The notes under the pieces were generated by a model that worked only from the letters and a program-made list of their open reading frames with translations, ran no database searches and was not told the origin of the DNA. From NCBI GenBank assembly GCA_018267915.1, contig JAFDXN010000062.1:83297-147296 (forward strand): a DNA stretch of 64,000 nt. The letters are read 5' to 3'. Position numbers and translations under genes: made by a program. Origin of the DNA: Bacteroidota bacterium. GTDB lineage: Bacteria; Bacteroidota; Bacteroidia; Chitinophagales; Chitinophagaceae. Shown here piece after piece: positions 25,878-33,643 of the stretch (position 1 is the first letter of the stretch; the number at the start of each line of letters is the position of its first letter).

Positions 25878-26708
25878 CTAGCTGGTATAGTGCCTGGTGG
25901 CAAGCTCGTTCATGCTGTTTTGTAACTCGGTTGGGGTAAAGCCGGTGAACCGTTTAAATGCCCTTAGGAAGTGGGATTGGTCGTGGTAGTGATCATAAAT
26001 ATGGTCTTTAAGTCCTTGTAATTTGCCTGTGGCCGAATACGCTTCGTAAAACTGTTTGAATTTTATGATCTCAGCGAGATTTTTAGGGCTTGTACCCAGG
26101 TGCTCTGAAAACTTCCTGTTAAGCCACCGCGAGGTATAGCCCGTTTCTTTTTCAAGCTGGGCCACTTTAATGAGCCCTTTAGTAACGGATATCCGGTTGA
26201 TACAATAGTCATAGATAGGGTCGGGGACTGCTTTTTCTAATTGTCTGATCAGGAACTGCTCCAAGATTTGCACTTTCTCTTCCAGTATGTCTGCCTCGGC
26301 AAGTCGCCGCTGAAGAACTGTTGCATTTCTGCCGGCCAGGTCCGGCAGCGCTATTATCTGATTTTTGATTTCGGCAAAAGCCAGGTGAAACAGACGGTAA
26401 GCACCCGGCAAATTGAATTCAATAACTATCGTGCTTGTCTGTGCATCGTCCAGGGGATTAAGATTGACCGGCGCGTCGATCAGGCCGCTTAGGGTTATCT
26501 TATCTTCATTTTGCACAAAGGTCTTACCATCAAGTTTTGCTATGATGCCGTTGCGGCAGGTGACGGTTAACTTGAAATTGGCATTGGGTACGATCAGTTT
26601 CTTATCCATTTCCGGCAGGCGGCCGCTGCTCTCGAACACGGACATTTTTGCAACGTATGGGCGCAGCAGGGGATGTGGTGTTACCGGGTTGAAACGGAAT
26701 GCGGTCAT
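25878..26708 (-). CDS. AraC-family transcriptional regulator
   Basis: A 276-residue regulator. The N-terminal region (HPLLRPYVAKMSVFESSG) is the DUF6597-type sensory domain; the C-terminal AraC double helix-turn-helix spans about residues 160-265, with LEKETGYTSRWLNRKFSEHLG in the first motif and YHDQSHFLRAFKRFTGFTP in the second. The FTP end is diagnostic. Its position upstream of the SRPBCC genes on the same strand suggests it may regulate them. Confidence 0.9.
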   Translation of the reverse strand: MTAFRFNPVTPHPLLRPYVAKMSVFESSGRLPEMDKKLIVPNANFKLTVTCRNGIIAKLDGKTFVQNEDKITLSGLIDAPVNLNPLDDAQTSTIVIEFNLPGAYRLFHLAFAEIKNQIIALPDLAGRNATVLQRRLAEADILEEKVQILEQFLIRQLEKAVPDPIYDYCINRISVTKGLIKVAQLEKETGYTSRWLNRKFSEHLGTSPKNLAEIIKFKQFYEAYSATGKLQGLKDHIYDHYHDQSHFLRAFKRFTGFTPTELQNSMNELATRHYTS

Positions 26709-26839
26709 CTGTTTCGGAAAATGAATATGCTAAATTAAAGATAATATAAGAAATAGAACTTTCGTGGCGGAAGACCCGGATGAAATCGTCAACGTCCCAA
26801 ACGCTTATCGCGCAATAAGGGTAGTAATTAGATTGCTTT

Positions 26840-27286
26840 TTAGTGGGCCTTTACCCCCTTCATATCTCCATATTTATCTACAATAGCCGATAGCTCACGA
26901 AGCGTATTTGCAATAAATGTTTGGTCTGACTTGAAAACAAATATCAACTCGTTCGCATATTCATTCGTTTCTGAGAAACTACCACTTACGTCTACATGGC
27001 CTAATTGGTCGTATACCATGACCAAGGTCAGGTTGTGTTCGTAATTGCTAAATTTTACAGTTCCTCGTAAGTCTTGATTACACCTCTTAAGGCTTTGAAA
27101 CAGCTCATACAATTCGCCAGTTGACGAGTATAGACTTGACTCAACGGAAAAGTTGCCGGCCCTAATCTTAAGGCGCGCCTTAAGATCATATCCTCCCCAA
27201 TAACCAGTTGATTCCGGGAATCTGTAGACTTCCGCAAGAAAAAAACTGATACAGCCAGCAACACCGTGTATTGAAAAGCCTTCCAT
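26840..27286 (-). CDS. WapI-like immunity protein (DUF6228 type)
   Basis: A 148-residue cytoplasmic protein whose landmarks (YWGGYDLKARLKIRAGNFS, ELYELFQSLKRCNQDLRG, DQLGHVDVSGSF and FKSDQTFIANTLREL) fit the WapI/DUF6228 immunity family from contact-dependent toxin systems. No toxin gene is nearby, so it is an orphan. The -7 box TACCTTTG at 27292-27299 lies only five bases before the ATG, implying a leaderless or nearly leaderless message if that start is right. Family assignment is from memory of the pattern. Confidence 0.6.
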   Translation of the reverse strand: MEGFSIHGVAGCISFFLAEVYRFPESTGYWGGYDLKARLKIRAGNFSVESSLYSSTGELYELFQSLKRCNQDLRGTVKFSNYEHNLTLVMVYDQLGHVDVSGSFSETNEYANELIFVFKSDQTFIANTLRELSAIVDKYGDMKGVKAH

Positions 27287-27305
27287 GACAACAAAGGTAA
27301 AAATG

Positions 27306-27347
27306 AAAAAGCCCGTAAAAAAGCACTAACTGCATTTACGGGCTTTT
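27306..27347 (-). terminator. Bidirectional terminator after tRNA-Arg
   Basis: Perfect 9-bp stem (27311-27319 with 27335-27343) flanked by AAAAA and TTTT, immediately beyond the 3' end of the tRNA on the - strand. Confidence 0.85.
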
Positions 27348-27348
27348 G

Positions 27349-27420
27349 TAGTCCTGACAAGAATCGAACTTGTATCTAAAGTTTAGGAAACTTCTATTCT
27401 ATCCATTGAACTACAGGACC
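27349..27420 (-). tRNA. tRNA-Arg (anticodon CCT)
   Basis: Cloverleaf reads in full on the - strand from 27420: a 7-bp acceptor stem (GGTCCTG with CAGGACT), D-arm GTTC/GAAT, anticodon stem GAAGT/ACTTT around loop TTCCTAA (anticodon CCT, reading AGG), T-arm ACAAG/CTTGT around TTCGATT, and discriminator A. No encoded CCA. The last two codons and stop of the upstream GIY-YIG gene lie inside the first 10 bases of this tRNA. No promoter is visible directly upstream, so transcription probably begins at the box near 27775. Confidence 0.93.
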
Positions 27421-27659
27421 AAAATTTTGTGCAAATATCTTCTTCCTGCAGCAGTTTTCCAATATTTCTCCTTAATAATTGCTTCTTCTCTTGTCTTCGA
27501 CAGCTCAAAATGAACAATCTTGAAAGGAATTTTATGTTTTATCGATTTTGTTTGACCAGCGTTATGTTGGCTCAACCTCTTATTAAGATATTCACAGTGT
27601 CCTTTATAGAAATATGAAGAATCGGTCAAGCTTTGGACTACGTACGTATAAAAAGGCAT
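27411..27659 (-). CDS. GIY-YIG nuclease family protein between two tRNA-Arg copies
   Basis: An 82-residue single-domain GIY-YIG endonuclease (URI/YhbQ-like). The two strand motifs appear as FYTYVVQS and YFYKGH, the catalytic Arg is in NKRLSQHN, and the acidic residue is in KEKYWKTAAGRRYL. The stop codon and the last two codons (VL-stop) are supplied by the first bases of the intact tRNA-Arg, and the start lies about 10 bases after a decayed tRNA-Arg copy. This is the geometry expected if the gene moved into a tRNA locus together with a replacement tRNA. Small GIY-YIG proteins often act on DNA; the substrate is unknown. Confidence 0.85.
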   Translation of the reverse strand: MPFYTYVVQSLTDSSYFYKGHCEYLNKRLSQHNAGQTKSIKHKIPFKIVHFELSKTREEAIIKEKYWKTAAGRRYLHKILVL

Positions 27660-27664
27660 TGTAG

Positions 27665-27755
27665 CAAAATCGAATTTGTATCTAAAGTTTAGGAAACTTC
27701 TATTCTATCCCCGCCCGAACGCCGCTCAGGCGGGCGGGCATTGAACTACAGGACC
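27665..27755 (-). pseudogene. Decayed tRNA-Arg (CCT) copy with palindromic insertion
   Basis: Reads like the intact tRNA-Arg from its 5' end (27755): same acceptor 5' strand, same D-stem start, same anticodon stem and loop with CCT. A 29-base GC-rich palindrome (27711-27739) is inserted in the D-loop, the T-arm has substitutions, and the acceptor 3' strand is absent. It cannot fold into a normal tRNA. Confidence 0.8.
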
Positions 27756-27774
27756 AGTTCTTATTTGGAGGCTG

Positions 27775-27782
27775 CAAAAATA
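27775..27782 (-). promoter_or_regulatory. -7 box upstream of the tRNA-Arg locus
   Basis: On the - strand TATTTTTG lies 20 bases before the decayed tRNA copy. No TTTG at the proper spacing is seen. It is the only promoter-like site ahead of the tRNA/GIY-YIG/tRNA unit. Confidence 0.4.
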
Positions 27783-27823
27783 AGGCATCATTTGCACATT
27801 CTCACATTTGCAAATTTTGCTCA

Positions 27824-28225
27824 TTACTTTGCCTTCATCCTGTTATTCTTCGGGCTGTGTTCCAGCTCTGCCAGCCCCATGGCTTCCAGCAGTGGCGGCA
27901 TGTATACACCAAACCTTCCGCGAAGTCCTTTTTTCAATCCGTACCATCCGCCAACAGGATTGCTTTCCGAGCGGCCCCAGGCTTCTACCGTGCCTTCCTT
28001 TGCCGGCTTTTGCTCGTCGGCTCCGCCCAGGTCCATCCAGTCGCCGTGTTTTTTTAGCATTGCGTGCAGGTCGTCTATTGCCCGGGCATCGTAGTGCAGC
28101 ACTGTTTTTCCTACTGTGCACACAATTATTTTCTTACCATCTTTTTCGTCCAGGTACATCTCATATTCCGATGTGCCCGGCGGTGTTTGCAGCTTCCATG
28201 GATCTGCTTTGGTCCCTTTTGCCAT
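27824..28225 (-). CDS. DUF6855-type hypothetical protein
   Basis: A 133-residue soluble protein beginning MAKGTKADPWKLQTPPGTSE, with the very conserved central part HGDWMDLGGADEQKPAKEGT and WGRSESNPVGGWYGLKKGLR. I associate this pattern with a conserved family of unknown function (DUF6855, from memory). No signal peptide or membrane helix. No operon partner: gldD lies 72 bases upstream on the same strand, and the two may be read together. Confidence 0.7.
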   Translation of the reverse strand: MAKGTKADPWKLQTPPGTSEYEMYLDEKDGKKIIVCTVGKTVLHYDARAIDDLHAMLKKHGDWMDLGGADEQKPAKEGTVEAWGRSESNPVGGWYGLKKGLRGRFGVYMPPLLEAMGLAELEHSPKNNRMKAK

Positions 28226-28296
28226 CGCGTTTTATTTCGTTTTCATGATCAAATCTGAATTTGCACATTTTCACATTGGTACATTTTCACATTAAC

Positions 28297-28881
28297 TCAC
28301 CGCCACTTTAGCGTCGACAACAGGTGATGCACGTCCTGTACCAAAAATTCATTCATAGGCTTCAGCGAGTCTGCATTGGGCGTCACATCGAAGTATAGGG
28401 CGCCCCGCATATAGTGCTTCACTGAGTCGGTAGCTACAAACTGGTAGGCCGATGCGGCATCACCGCCCACATTGAACTGCAGGCACATCACCCCGTTCTT
28501 GTTGGTAAATGTCTGCGATTCAATGGAACTGGCCTTTTTATCATGGTAGAAGCTCAGCTTATGCGCATCCTCCAGCAGTTTTTCCATGCTTTGCTTTTGC
28601 GATATTTCCTTGTAGCTGATGTAGATACGCCCGCCAATGCTTGGAAAGTCAATATTGATCCACCAGGGGTTTTCCGGCGTTTTGCCAAAAAACTCGGTGT
28701 CTTTTATCACGTTGGCATAGGTGGGATATTCAAAGGTATAGGGATAGCCGGGCTGATCGAACACCTTGTAGCTATGCTGTGGAAAATCAACAGCGTAATA
28801 ACCCCTTGGTTTAGGTGTATAAGTGTCGGGCTGGCACGAGCATACCAGCAAACACAATAAAAAAAGCGGAATGTATCGCAT
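28297..28881 (-). CDS. gldD: Gliding motility lipoprotein GldD
   Basis: A 194-residue lipoprotein (signal LFLLCLLVCSC) matching GldD over its whole length, including YTPKPRGYYAVDFPQHSY near the start and a PWWINIDFPSIGGRIYISYK segment. GldD is needed for gliding motility in Flavobacterium and is linked with the type IX secretion machinery, though homologues occur in non-gliding relatives. No other gld gene is in the window. Confidence 0.9.
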   Translation of the reverse strand: MRYIPLFLLCLLVCSCQPDTYTPKPRGYYAVDFPQHSYKVFDQPGYPYTFEYPTYANVIKDTEFFGKTPENPWWINIDFPSIGGRIYISYKEISQKQSMEKLLEDAHKLSFYHDKKASSIESQTFTNKNGVMCLQFNVGGDAASAYQFVATDSVKHYMRGALYFDVTPNADSLKPMNEFLVQDVHHLLSTLKWR

Positions 28882-29019
28882 GGTGCCAAAACTAAAATAA
28901 AAATGCCATTTTACTGCCTTGCCGAAGTTATAAATGCACTATTAACGCAGGCTTTATGCGGGCATTAGGGCAATGCCTTATCTTTTGTTATTTTCGCAGC
29001 CTGATTCAAACCAATATTT

Positions 29020-29343
29020 ATGGCAGACCAACAGATTCCCGTAGAACCGCAACAGCAACTAAACATAGAACTGACTGAAGAGATAGCCGACGGCACTTAC
29101 GCCAACCTGGCGATCATTACACACTCATTTGCCGAATTTGTAATGGATTATGTGAATGTAATGCCCAATATGCCAAAGGCTAAGGTAAAGGCCCGCGTTG
29201 TGATGACACCCCAACATGCCAAGCGCCTGATGAAGGCCCTGATAGAGAATGTGAAGCGTTTTGAGGCACAGTATGGCGTTATCAAAGACCAGGACCAGGT
29301 GCCACTGCCTTTCAACTTTAGCGGCCCTGCAGGCCAGGCCTAG
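29020..29343 (+). CDS. DUF3467 domain protein
   Basis: A 107-residue cytoplasmic protein with the DUF3467 pattern: LTEEIADGTYANLAIITHS, the FVMDYVNVMPNMPKAKV motif, and TPQHAKRLMKALIENVKRFE. The family is conserved in bacteria and its role is unknown. It sits 17 bases ahead of guaA. Confidence 0.92.
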   Translation: MADQQIPVEPQQQLNIELTEEIADGTYANLAIITHSFAEFVMDYVNVMPNMPKAKVKARVVMTPQHAKRLMKALIENVKRFEAQYGVIKDQDQVPLPFNFSGPAGQA

Positions 29344-29360
29344 TTTGCTTAATAAGATTG

Positions 29361-30899
29361 ATGAACGATAAGATACTTATACTTGATTTTGGTTCGCAGT
29401 TCACACAGCTCATAGCACGTGCCGTACGTGAGCTCAATGTTTATTGCGAAATACAACCCTGCACTAAACCGGTGCAGTACGAAGACAACCTGAAAGGCAT
29501 CATCCTTTCGGGTAGTCCTTTTTCAGTTAACGACCCCGTGGCGCCGAAGCCGGATATACAGGCGATGGCGCAGCGCCTACCGGTGCTATGCATTTGTTAC
29601 GGCGCCCAGTTGTTAGCGCAGCAGGCTGGGGGAGAAGTTGGTAAATCAACCCATCGCGAATATGGCCGTGCCCACCTGGAGCACCTTATTCACGATGAAC
29701 TGATGGCTACAATAGCGCCAAATTCGCAGGTATGGATGAGCCATAGCGACACCATCAAAAAGTTGCCCGAAGGGTTTACCTTGATTTCCCGTACAGAAAG
29801 CATACCTGTTGCTGCCTTTAAAGCGGGGCCGGCATATGCGCCTAATCCCGTTTACGCCATCCAGTTCCACCCCGAAGTAACACACAGCACCGACGGGCGG
29901 CAACTCTTGAAAAATTTTGTTGTCAATGTCGTTGGCTGCAAGCAGGATTGGACCCCGGCTTCATTTGTACAGGAAACCGTGGCACGTATCAAGAACCAGG
30001 TAGGTAATAATAAAGTTGTGATGGCGCTCAGCGGCGGGGTAGACTCCACCGTAGCCGCCACGCTGATACACCATGCCATTGGCGACAATCTATACTGCAT
30101 ATTTGTTGATAATGGCTTGCTGCGTAAGAACGAGTTCGAGCAGGTAATGGAAGGCTACAAACACCTTGGCCTCAACACCAAAGGTGTCGATGCTAAACAG
30201 CGCTTTTATAGCGAACTTGACGGTGTTACCGATCCCGAGCAAAAGCGCAAGATCATTGGTCGCTTGTTTATCGACGTCTTTCAGGAAGAGGCTACGCACC
30301 TCAAAGATGTTTCCTTTCTCGGACAGGGTACTATATATCCGGATGTGATCGAATCGCTTTCCGTGCATGGCCCCTCAGCTACTATTAAGTCGCACCACAA
30401 CGTTGGTGGCCTGCCGGAGAAAATGCACATGTCGCTCGTGGAGCCCCTCCGTTTTCTTTTCAAAGATGAGGTCCGCAAGATCGGTCGCGAGTTGGGCATC
30501 GACGATATTTTCCTTAGCAGGCATCCATTCCCCGGCCCCGGCCTGGGCATACGCATACTCGGTGCAGTTTCCGAAGACAAGGTAAAGCTCCTGCAGGAGG
30601 CTGACGCTATCTATGTGCAGCACCTGCGCGATAGTGGCCTGTATAGCCAGGTATGGCAGGCGGGCACCATATTGCTGCCGGTGCAGAGCGTGGGCGTAAT
30701 GGGCGATGAGCGCACCTATGAGTATACGATCGCGCTAAGGGCTGTCACATCTGTAGACGGCATGACCGCCGATTGGGCACATCTGCCACATGCATTCCTT
30801 GCGAAGGTGTCTAATGATATTATCAATCACGTAAAAGGTATCAATAGGGTGGTGTACGACATCAGTTCGAAGCCCCCCGCCACTATCGAGTGGGAATAA
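29361..30899 (+). CDS. guaA: GMP synthase (glutamine-hydrolysing)
   Basis: Converts XMP to GMP with glutamine and ATP, last step of guanine nucleotide synthesis. The N-terminal glutaminase has the nucleophile in CICYGAQ (Cys79) and the catalytic His-Glu in FHPEVTHS; the ATP pyrophosphatase P-loop is LSGGVDSTVAA (near residue 222); the C-terminal dimerisation domain ends KPPATIEWE as in nearly all GuaA. The start is the ATG at 29361, one codon after a TTG. Full length for the family (512 residues). Confidence 0.98.
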   Translation: MNDKILILDFGSQFTQLIARAVRELNVYCEIQPCTKPVQYEDNLKGIILSGSPFSVNDPVAPKPDIQAMAQRLPVLCICYGAQLLAQQAGGEVGKSTHREYGRAHLEHLIHDELMATIAPNSQVWMSHSDTIKKLPEGFTLISRTESIPVAAFKAGPAYAPNPVYAIQFHPEVTHSTDGRQLLKNFVVNVVGCKQDWTPASFVQETVARIKNQVGNNKVVMALSGGVDSTVAATLIHHAIGDNLYCIFVDNGLLRKNEFEQVMEGYKHLGLNTKGVDAKQRFYSELDGVTDPEQKRKIIGRLFIDVFQEEATHLKDVSFLGQGTIYPDVIESLSVHGPSATIKSHHNVGGLPEKMHMSLVEPLRFLFKDEVRKIGRELGIDDIFLSRHPFPGPGLGIRILGAVSEDKVKLLQEADAIYVQHLRDSGLYSQVWQAGTILLPVQSVGVMGDERTYEYTIALRAVTSVDGMTADWAHLPHAFLAKVSNDIINHVKGINRVVYDISSKPPATIEWE

Positions 30900-30909
30900 G
30901 AAAATACGC

Positions 30910-32223
30910 ATGAAAGCCCGGATCTCTTTAATAGCACTTTTTATCGCCTTGTCGACCTCTTACGCCGTCAGGGCAGATGCACAGTTTTGGAAACACTGGT
31001 TCAAAAAGGAAGAGCCGGTGCGGAAGAAACCAGTGGTGCAGGAAAAGAAGCGTATAGAACCGGCGGCCGCACCTAAACCCGAACCAGCAAGGCCTCGCCG
31101 CAAACAACAGTTCGAATATCCTTTTTCAGAAAAGAAAGCACGTTACCGTGTTGATGTGCTGGCACCTCTGTACCTGGATGAACTGGTAAAGGGCGGCAAG
31201 CCCACGTATAAGGGCAGGATACCTGAAAAGGCCGCCGCCGGTGCCGACTTCTGTGAGGGTATAAAGATCGCGGCAGATACCCTTAATAAGCTGAATTTCC
31301 AGGTCGATGTATATATACACGACATTACTGATCCGCAGGAAACGCCCGAGGCGCTCACGCACGGAAAAATGCTGGATGGCTCCGACCTGATTATCGGTGC
31401 GGTACAGTCGGCACAGATACCTGCCATTGCACAGTATGCCAAAAAGCACGAGATCAATTTTGTCTCAGCAGTGTCGCCGGCCGACGGTGGTGTTACGAAC
31501 AATCCTTATTTCACCATCCTGCAGCCAACTTTACAAAAACACTGTGAAGCGATCATGAGGCGCCTTGAGAAGCAGCACAAGCACGAGCGGGTGGTAGTAT
31601 ACCGCCGCAGCTCTGTGCCGCTCGATGAAAGTGCGTATAACTTTATGATCGATGAGGACGCGCAGCGTAACAACGATATTGTGAAGGTCTCCTGCACTAA
31701 GCTTCCTGAAAAGGCAACGCTTGCAGAAGCATTTTCCCCCGATAAGGTTAACCTGGTTGTGATGGCTGTCATGGACGTTGGCTATGCAGAAGTGCTGCTA
31801 AAGCAACTGCACGACTTGTTCCCCGATTATAAGTTCGATGTATTTGGCATGCCTTCATGGCGTAGCCTGCAGGGCTTGAAAAAAGCAGACGCTTATCCGA
31901 ATACGGTAATATTTCTCACCACTGCTTCGCATTTCGACCTGACTACCGCACAGGGCAAGTACTTGTCCGATGTAAGTTTGAAAAGCTATGGTGCCAGGGC
32001 TAACGAAACTGTGTGCCGCGGTTACGAAACGCTTTTCTGGTATGCATATCTACTTAGAAAGTACGGACCGATATTCAACGAAGATATTTCCGACAACAGC
32101 ATGTTACCGTTCAGCCATTACGAAATAAAGCAGCAACGTGATGAGAATGGCGAAATATTGTACAACGAGAATGAGCATGTGTACTGGTATCGCTACCAGG
32201 ATGGCTCTTTTATGATCGACTAG
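30910..32223 (+). CDS. Periplasmic binding protein type I-like receptor
   Basis: A 437-residue exported protein: signal peptide ending RADA, a proline/lysine-rich linker (EKKRIEPAAAPKPEPARP) to about residue 70, then a periplasmic binding-protein type I fold (YRVDVLAPLYLDEL, GSDLIIGAVQSAQIPAIA, INFVSAVSPADGG). In Bacteroidota such proteins often carry LysM repeats ahead of this domain; here the linker takes that place and no LysM is present. It follows guaA by 11 bases. Ligand and partner are unknown. Confidence 0.75.
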   Translation: MKARISLIALFIALSTSYAVRADAQFWKHWFKKEEPVRKKPVVQEKKRIEPAAAPKPEPARPRRKQQFEYPFSEKKARYRVDVLAPLYLDELVKGGKPTYKGRIPEKAAAGADFCEGIKIAADTLNKLNFQVDVYIHDITDPQETPEALTHGKMLDGSDLIIGAVQSAQIPAIAQYAKKHEINFVSAVSPADGGVTNNPYFTILQPTLQKHCEAIMRRLEKQHKHERVVVYRRSSVPLDESAYNFMIDEDAQRNNDIVKVSCTKLPEKATLAEAFSPDKVNLVVMAVMDVGYAEVLLKQLHDLFPDYKFDVFGMPSWRSLQGLKKADAYPNTVIFLTTASHFDLTTAQGKYLSDVSLKSYGARANETVCRGYETLFWYAYLLRKYGPIFNEDISDNSMLPFSHYEIKQQRDENGEILYNENEHVYWYRYQDGSFMID

Positions 32224-32224
32224 C

Positions 32225-33436
32225 TTATTTTTCCTGCACGGTGTTGACCGTATTTGCCATCGTTTCCTGAATAGTGTAGATGCCGTTTGTGGCGAGAGAT
32301 GCGGGTGTTCCGTTCTTGATCGCTGTGCCGCTGTCGGCAGGCGTTTGCTTTATACGCAGTTCTTTACTGAGGCGTCTCTTCCTCATGAAATGAAGAATGG
32401 CATATAAGCCCAGGGTAAGCCCGCAGATGCTCAGCAAAGCGACATTGGGATCATAATCCTGCACCAACAGCGAAACAATAATGATAAGGATATTAGAGGT
32501 GACCAGGATGGCAACGATATTGCTGTGGCCAAAGCCGATATCCATCAGGTAATGGTGAAGGTGTGTCTTATCCGCCCGGAACGGTGAGCCCCCCTTCAGT
32601 ATACGCGCAATGAATACACGGAAGGAGTCGAACACCGGCACAAACAGCACAGATAATGCGATCACCATGCCGCCCCTCGGGTTATGGACAATTGCCAGCA
32701 AAGGCTTACCCGGCCCAAAGGAGTGGATGAACATGATGCAAAGTATCGAGACCGTAAAGCCTATGAGCAATGCTCCTGTGTCGCCCATAAATATCCGGGC
32801 CGGTGAAATATTATACCTAAGGAAGCCGATAATAGCCCCGGTAAGAGCAAAAGCAATACAGGCCCCGCCCATATTGTCGAGCAGGGCAAGGCATATACCC
32901 AATGTCAGTGAGGATAATACCCCTATCGATGCCGCTAAGCCGTCTATGCCGTCTATCAGGTTAAATGCATTGGTCACAAACATGCAACCGATAACCGTGA
33001 AGCCGAGGCTTGCCCATAAAGGCAACTGGTAGATGCCGAAGAAGCCATGCAGCGAATTGATACGCATATCGGCAAAGTAAACGGTGATGATAGCCGCCAC
33101 GAATTGCGCCACGAACTTTTGCTTTGGACTTATGGTGATCAGGTCGTCGTTCAGCCCGGTAAGGAAAAGCAGCAGTGACGAAGCGCTTATATAGTTCCAT
33201 TTATCCATTGACGAGGTCCTGATAAAAAGCGACGTGACGATGATATAGGCGAAAAAGATGCCGATACCCCCCAGGTTGGGAACGATCTTGATGTGTACCT
33301 TTCTGTGATTGTCAGGCATATCGAAAAGGCGTTTCCTTTTTGAAACGTAGATGATACGCGGTATGGACACAAGGCTGATTACAAGGGCGGTTGCAAATGT
33401 GGCCAAATAAATGATATAAGCTGGCAATTCGATCAT
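32225..33436 (-). CDS. WecA/TagO/MraY-family glycosyltransferase
   Basis: A 403-residue polytopic enzyme that transfers a sugar-1-phosphate from a UDP-sugar to undecaprenyl phosphate, the first step in making an envelope polysaccharide. Signatures: GLNDDLI (aspartates for Mg), NAFNLIDGIDGLA, FMGDTGALLIG and KTHLHHYL, which is the HIHH-type carbohydrate motif. About eleven membrane helices. The C-terminal 60 residues are a soluble tail. Sits downstream of wecB on the same strand, 207 bases away. Confidence 0.92.
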   Translation of the reverse strand: MIELPAYIIYLATFATALVISLVSIPRIIYVSKRKRLFDMPDNHRKVHIKIVPNLGGIGIFFAYIIVTSLFIRTSSMDKWNYISASSLLLFLTGLNDDLITISPKQKFVAQFVAAIITVYFADMRINSLHGFFGIYQLPLWASLGFTVIGCMFVTNAFNLIDGIDGLAASIGVLSSLTLGICLALLDNMGGACIAFALTGAIIGFLRYNISPARIFMGDTGALLIGFTVSILCIMFIHSFGPGKPLLAIVHNPRGGMVIALSVLFVPVFDSFRVFIARILKGGSPFRADKTHLHHYLMDIGFGHSNIVAILVTSNILIIIVSLLVQDYDPNVALLSICGLTLGLYAILHFMRKRRLSKELRIKQTPADSGTAIKNGTPASLATNGIYTIQETMANTVNTVQEK

Positions 33437-33643
33437 AAGATGATATCCGGGCTAAGCACTCGTTTTTATTGCTGATTAAAAAGGGGTTTTTACCATGCTT
33501 TTCCCTTACCCTGTAACAATACTTTAAGCAAAAATACACTATTGTTCCAAGAGTTTACTTCAATAACAAGTCAATAAATAATTATTGGAAATAGTAATGT
33601 AATCAGCTGGCTGAGGCTAAGCATGAGAAACAGCACACAATAA

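Noticed and set aside
27665..27755. A second functional tRNA-Arg
   Set aside because: A 29-base insertion splits the D-loop and the acceptor 3' strand is missing, so no cloverleaf forms.
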